In this document: positions 59,200-64,000 of the stretch, piece after piece | Layout: each line of letters begins with the position of its first letter | How positions within the stretch are numbered: the first letter of the stretch is position 1 | From: Gordionus sp. m RMFG-2023 | Taxonomy: Eukaryota > Nematomorpha > Gordioida > Chordodea > Parachordodidae | Assembly: GCF_954871325.1 (NCBI RefSeq) | Contig: NC_088778.1 | Location: 5,737,743-5,801,742 of the forward strand | Direction: 5' to 3' | Length of the DNA stretch: 64,000 nt | Notes under the pieces: model-generated | Told to the model about the DNA's origin: nothing | Database searches by the model: none | The model's input: the letters and a program-made list of their open reading frames with translations, nothing else | Made by a program: the position numbers and the translations under genes

Positions 59200-60808
59200 G
59201 TTTTTAAAATGTTGTTGAAGGTGTTGAGCCACATACGTCCTAGCAGGGGGATCTTATCATAAACACTACAATGGCCTCCAGTGTATGTGAGTTTCCTTCA
59301 TTCATACTTAACGTTCACATTGGCAAGACCTAATATCTTGATAGCGCTGCCGTCATAACAAGTGAGTTTAATATACGTCTTACGTATCGCGGTTATGCCT
59401 ACAGTCTTAGCTGTCAGCTTCGGAAGCATACTGTACCTAGTACCGGTGTCAACTTGCATCAAGTATGTTGTTGATGCTCACTGTCACGTTGTACGCGTCA
59501 TATATGGTATCTTTGACCCCCAGATTATACACTTCCAAATTCTGCAGATTCTTTAAGGTCTGTGTTTGAGTCGTCGTCATCATCAATTACTTCGATGTTC
59601 ATAGCATGGTTCGTATTCAATTGCCAATCACGATCTTTCTAATCAGAAGATCTATTGTAAGTATTATTGTCATTTTTGTGCTGGTTGGGCCTCGACGAAT
59701 ATTTCAAAACCATTAATATTTTGAGGTTTGTGTCTGTGCTGACCACGACGGGGATAGTTGGTTCGGTTATCACCTCTATAGCAGTCATCCCATCGATCAG
59801 GGCTTTGATGATGGTCATAATGATAGTCGTGACGATTGTCATGGACGTTGTACCCGCTATTGTTGTATCGATCGTCGTAGTAGTTTTCGTTGCGATTATC
59901 GAAACGGTTGCGGTTATAGTGACAATTATCGTAGCTTTGATCAAAACGATTGTCGTGGAAGTTGCTGCCGTCCGTTGAATCGTTTATCGCGGTCGTTGTC
60001 GTAGCGTATATAGTAACGTTCATCAAATCGTTTGTCACGGCAATAGTCGTAGCGTAAATCGTAACGTTCATCTAAATGCTGTGCGGGGCGATTGTCATTG
60101 ATAAACTGGGGTTGCTTGATAAGAGATTTACCATGTGCGTGAGAGTCCTGAATGGGTTTTGTTGTTACGCAACAATTTTTGACTTTACCCATGTGATTAA
60201 CCTCTAGTACACCAGGTGATTCATTCAAATGTAACAATTTAATCCCGCCCTTGATGCCACTTGGGTTCGCGGTGTCTTCCTTTAGACATGGATTGTAAAT
60301 GTCTTCTATGGTCATAGAGCTCTTGACCTCCTGACATCTTTAGAATACGAAGATACTCTCACTTTCTCAATAATTCTCTGAATGCCATTAAATTTACATT
60401 CTTGAGTCGTGCTATGCGCGTGACCCAACCCGAGAATGTCTCATCATTGCATTGAGTTGCAGCATAAAATAATGATAGTTTAGTGTCGGTCTTCGATGGA
60501 TGTTGTAACTTGAATTTGCCAAGCAGGGCAATTGGGTCCTGGAAGTCTTCCCCTGTGCAAATTGCCCCAATATTATGGAATTCGTCATCAGGAAGACTTT
60601 GGGGAAATAAAGCGGCCTTTCCTCCGTTGGAGATCTTGCTGGTGTTGAAAAAATTCTGCAACTTCCCTATGTAGGCGCTTTCATCGCTACTAAATTTGGG
60701 GAAATCCAGCTTGACAAATTCAGTCATATATGTGGAATTGTTCAAAGCAGAATTATAATCGATAAAGGCGTGAAATAGAATAAATATGCATTGCAAAATC
60801 AAGTTCAA
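59200..60808 (-). pseudogene. Gag-like and aspartic-protease-like fossil region of the LTR element
   Basis: A gag-like frame lies at 60359-60808 (FPKFSSDESAYIGKLQNFF; helical, capsid-like). A basic, Asn/Asp/Tyr-rich region with short repeated units (RYD...KRFDERY) lies at 59670-60315. A protease-like region lies at about 59250-59470, with DTGTRYSMLP, the retropepsin DTG signature, and LLGRMWL downstream. The order gag then protease in minus orientation supports the Gypsy-like call. Broken fossil. Confidence 0.7.
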
Positions 60809-60855
60809 ATTTTAAGATAATACTTACGCGGAGTTCGGACGTAGATTGGCCTCCA

Positions 60856-61734
60856 TGTTGGAATTGTACTATTTCCACTTTATCATAGAAAAATAATTAA
60901 ATCACATTTTATATTGGTTTTAATTTTATTTTATTTTCTTATAATAATTTACATTTTATTTTTCAATCTCAATTACATTTTTTTTATCTCTTTATATATT
61001 TTATTTTAAACAATAATAACAAAAATAATAAAAAAAATAACTAATACAAACAGCGTCTACATGAACGGGAGGGGTAGGAACAGTTTGCATCCTACTTATT
61101 TGAGGTGGGGGGGGGGGGGGGGTAGGCTGCTTTAATGGGGGTAAGGGGTAGGCTGCTTTAATGGTGGTAAGATTAATTTTTTGGGGGGTTATCTATTAAA
61201 TTTTGAGATGAAATAGGATAAAATTTATTGCTGTAAAAATTAATACTTTTATAATAGAATTATTATAATACAATTCATCGATCAAATCTATATATTGCAA
61301 ACAATCATACACATTGTTTTCCAAATAAAACTTTTTGCTATCATTTCAGCAAGCTCATAATGCCATAATAATTAATTCATTGTAAATAATGGAGGTTTTA
61401 ATAGAATTTATTATCTAAAAAATAAATTCTTTACATTCACAAAATATGGATAGTTGGTAGTAGAGAAAGATTAATTTAAGAAGTATCAATAAATTTAAAA
61501 GGTAAAAATAATAATAGGGAGACACCGCCGACGAAGGTGGTAAATTTTTTTTAGGGGGCTAGGCAAAGATTTTTGAAGGGGGTTTGCATCCAGTGAAAAT
61601 CTTGTCATGTAGACGCTGAATACAAATGTATAAATAAAAATGTTTATATAAAATTTTCACCGATTAAATTTAAATATAAATTGATATAAAATAAATCAAT
61701 TGCCAAATAAAATAACATATCAACATTTTCAACA
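60856..61734 (-). repeat. LTR (5' LTR in element orientation), interrupted by a MITE
   Basis: Same sequence as 58466-58777 but 879 bp long, because a 568-bp MITE with its own target duplication lies inside it (61051-61618). Confidence 0.85.
61051..61618. mobile_element. 568-bp hAT-type MITE nested in the right LTR
   Basis: Ends CAGCGTCTACATGA and TCATGTAGACGCTG are perfect inverted repeats. It is flanked by identical AATACAAA (61043-61050 and 61619-61626), and the other LTR shows the single-copy empty site. Near the left end are a run of about 16 G and a direct repeat GGGTAGGCTGCTTTAATGG. No coding capacity. It is the youngest layer of this stack. Confidence 0.93.
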
Positions 61735-61792
61735 GTTTATATTAGATGAGGAGAAATTTTATTAGGTACCACTATTATTTTGTTAATACTTT

Positions 61793-62985
61793 GAATCTCA
61801 GGGGGTTCAACTAAAAAAAATTATAAGGGAGGCTTCGGCCCCCATACCCTTCAATTTGCGGGGGCCGGGTTTTATATGAATATATAAAATTTGTTAACTC
61901 TGAACAATTATTCTGATTTTCATATTTTGTCATTTATTATATTATGCATACAAAATAAACTGAGATATAAAAAATCACATAATGCAATAATATAATTAGC
62001 AATTTACATTGACAAAAGGTTATCAAACTAGTATAATTCTCTGTAACCATTTTAGACAAAGTTTTATAGAATCGACTAATAAGGAAAAATTTATAGGCCT
62101 AAACCAAATAAACAATTTTTGTAGGAGAGAGTATAAACGACCAATCCAAATCATAAAACTATATGGTGGTTAGAGCTTCCTCTTAGATGACATTATTGAA
62201 GCTAGATAAGTAATCGAGAAAATTATTGTGAGATATTAAATTTCTAAAAGATTATCTTTCATTTTAAATGATATATAAACGACTACACAGTTGACCATTA
62301 TTGTTTATCTAAAATATGCAATTATATGCTCTCAGCCGTTATAGTAATAATCTTAAATTTCATAGCAACACAAATAATAGATGCTGGATAATTTGGCAGT
62401 AATAGCCATGACACTCACGATGTAAACTAATATCAGAATTTATTATGTTGGATAAATTGATAAAATAAAAACACTAAAAATCTTTGGAAGAAATAATTAT
62501 GCAAATATATTGAAGCCTAGAGTTAATTACACGACAATGCCATATTAGAAATGAAACATTTTCTAACTATAAAATAAGGACCAGAATGATATTATGAAAC
62601 AATTAAGATTTTATATATTGTCGCACCAACTTGGTATATTTTAAATAATAGTAGTTTTTAATAATATCAAAAATATATGTATTAAAAATTTAACTCAAGA
62701 CTGTTTTTCGAAAAAGAAAAAAATAGCTTTCCTAAAAACACGTAAAAAAAGAAAAGAAAATATATCAAATTTATTACATCTATTGCAGGATGAAATAATA
62801 AAATGTGTAATTTAAAAAATTATTTATAATAAATAGAGGGCGTAAATACTTGAATGCAATTTGTTATTATATTTATTATCAAAACCATTTATTAGTAAAA
62901 TTTATTATATTAACTGTAATATATTATATAACTGTCAAATACGTCTATAAAAGTGGCATTATATCTTGTTATAAATAAGGTATAT
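61793..62985. mobile_element. second, truncated copy of the 2.9-kb hAT-like element
   Basis: GAATCTCAGGGGGTTCAACT and GGCTTCGGCCCCCATACCC match the left part of 55122-58009. From about 61990 the interior matches 56490-57420 closely (for example GACCAATCCAAATCATAAAA and ATATGTAAATATATTGAAGC-type blocks). The first 23 bp of the left terminus and the whole right terminus are missing. No LINE sequence is present. Confidence 0.8.
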
Positions 62986-64000
62986 ATATATGTATTATAA
63001 AAAAACAATTTAAACGAAATTTATAGTTAAAGGCTATAATAACAATTTAAATAAAAAATCAATCGATCAACATTCCCCTTCTTCTGAAAAGCATTCCCAC
63101 AATCCATCTGAGCTGTCATAGCAAGCTTGTCGTCCAAATGATTTATTATTTTGATTGTCAATATTTTTAATTTTTGGAAGGCAATTACGCCAGGCCTTAA
63201 AGGGAGGGGATGCCAGAAAATAATTTTAATGATATACCCCCTTTTGTTACATATGTCGTCTTAATCGTTGGCTTGTTTAAATCGTAAGCTTCATATCTCA
63301 ATGGTTATTATTATCAATATTTTAAAATTGTTATTATCATTATTTGTTATTAAATATATATGAAGATTTTGAATGATTTTAGAATGTAAATATTATTGAA
63401 TAACGTAGTAATAGAATAAGATTAGTCGAGTAAAAGAAATAGAATTAATTTAACGAATATCGAATTTGATTAAGAATAATTGAAGCAGAATAAATTTATC
63501 AAATATTGAATATTTGGAATGAAATAAATAATTGGTCGTTTTATTTTTATTTTATATTATATATATTTTGTGTTTTCGATAATAGCGTTTTACGTTTCTC
63601 AATATTTAGTTTTAGATAATAGCGTTTTACGTTTCTCAATTTTGCGTTTTATATAATAGATTTCATAATATATCATTTATTTTCAATTCCGCGTTTTTTA
63701 TAATATATCATTTTATATTTATTTTTAATTACGCGTTTTTTTTAAAAAAAAAATCAATATTATGTATTTTTTTTAAAGATGATATGTACGTCTGTACATC
63801 CATCTCTCTTTTCAGACATTTAAACTTTATGCCCTTATTTTTTAATTTTAAAAGTATTTTGAAATAATAATTATTCATAAGATTGCTTTTAGTAAAAATA
63901 ATTTTTTGAGCCTCAAATTTTTAGAAAAAGATCTCTTCATCACATCCTCGAGTATTATTCTAGGATGAAAACGTTTAGTTTTTATATGACTTCTCTTAGT
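62986..64000. other. AT-rich right edge with a short direct repeat
   Basis: No gene seen. At 63577-63660, GATAATAGCGTTTTACGTTT occurs twice with TCTCAATATTTAG / TCTCAATTTTGCG following, and a further GCGTTTTTTATAATATATCA nearby, a small degenerate tandem array. The rest is unassigned. Confidence 0.45.

Larger units (their letters stand above)
58466..61734 (-). mobile_element. small LTR-retrotransposon fossil (Gypsy-like), minus orientation
   Basis: Two related LTRs, 58466-58777 and 60856-61734, begin TGTTGGAATTGTA on the plus strand and end TTCAACA. They are flanked by 5-bp duplications GTTTA (58461-58465 and 61735-61739). By eye the LTRs differ by about ten substitutions plus several small gaps, so the insertion is moderately old. 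The internal part, about 2.1 kb, has gag-like and protease-like regions but no reverse transcriptase, so the element is internally reduced, with several breaks. The sequence next to the right LTR starts TGGAGGCC on the minus strand, a plausible primer site. Confidence 0.85.

Noticed and set aside
59639-59978. Thr/Ile-rich frames of about 100 codons on both strands
   Set aside because: Shadows of the repeat-rich basic region of the LTR-element fossil in other frames.

Overview
This window looks like AT-rich (very roughly a quarter G+C) nuclear DNA of an animal. It has intron-split genes, no operons, and a dense load of cut-and-paste DNA transposons, miniature elements (MITEs), one LTR-element fossil and LINE fragments. 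I cannot name the species. I saw no tRNA, rRNA or CRISPR array.

Host genes. The clearest host gene runs on the minus strand from about 22.84 kb to beyond the left edge. Five coding exons (22844-21993, 21758-21621, 21484-21289, 19808-19687, 1967-1632) have splice sites that agree in phase. Together they encode 548 codons: a Ser/Asn-rich N-terminus followed by spectrin-type three-helix repeats. One repeat is split between two exons by a 17.7-kb intron. A possible 5' exon ends at 24302. Weaker exon-like frames lie at 27526-27747 and 45570-45735 (minus).

Left third (2-19 kb). This is mostly the 17.7-kb intron. It holds GC-rich and GTTGTTAAA-type MITEs, a LINE-like 3' fragment split by a MITE (6.8-8.0 kb), and a rearranged piggyBac (8439-11740) whose 5' kilobase occurs at both ends in opposite orientation. 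It also holds a large imperfect hairpin with a fossil zinc-knuckle frame (12.15-15.26 kb) and a hAT element with exact 8-bp target duplications (15845-16942).

Middle (25-55 kb). Mostly AT-rich DNA with a pure GAAA microsatellite (25.3 kb), a 0.9-kb element with GGGGAGACC ends, and hAT transposase fragments (31.1-31.8 kb). A 1.7-kb hAT (42378-44059) contains a purine microsatellite. Many short MITEs share GTTGTTAAA/TTTAACAAC ends.

Right end (55-63 kb). This is a nested stack. A 2.9-kb hAT-like element (55122-58009) carries an RTE-type LINE fragment. Next comes a small LTR-element fossil (58466-61734) with 5-bp target duplications, one LTR of which is split by a 568-bp MITE. A second, truncated copy of the 2.9-kb element follows without the LINE. 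The nesting gives a relative order of insertions.
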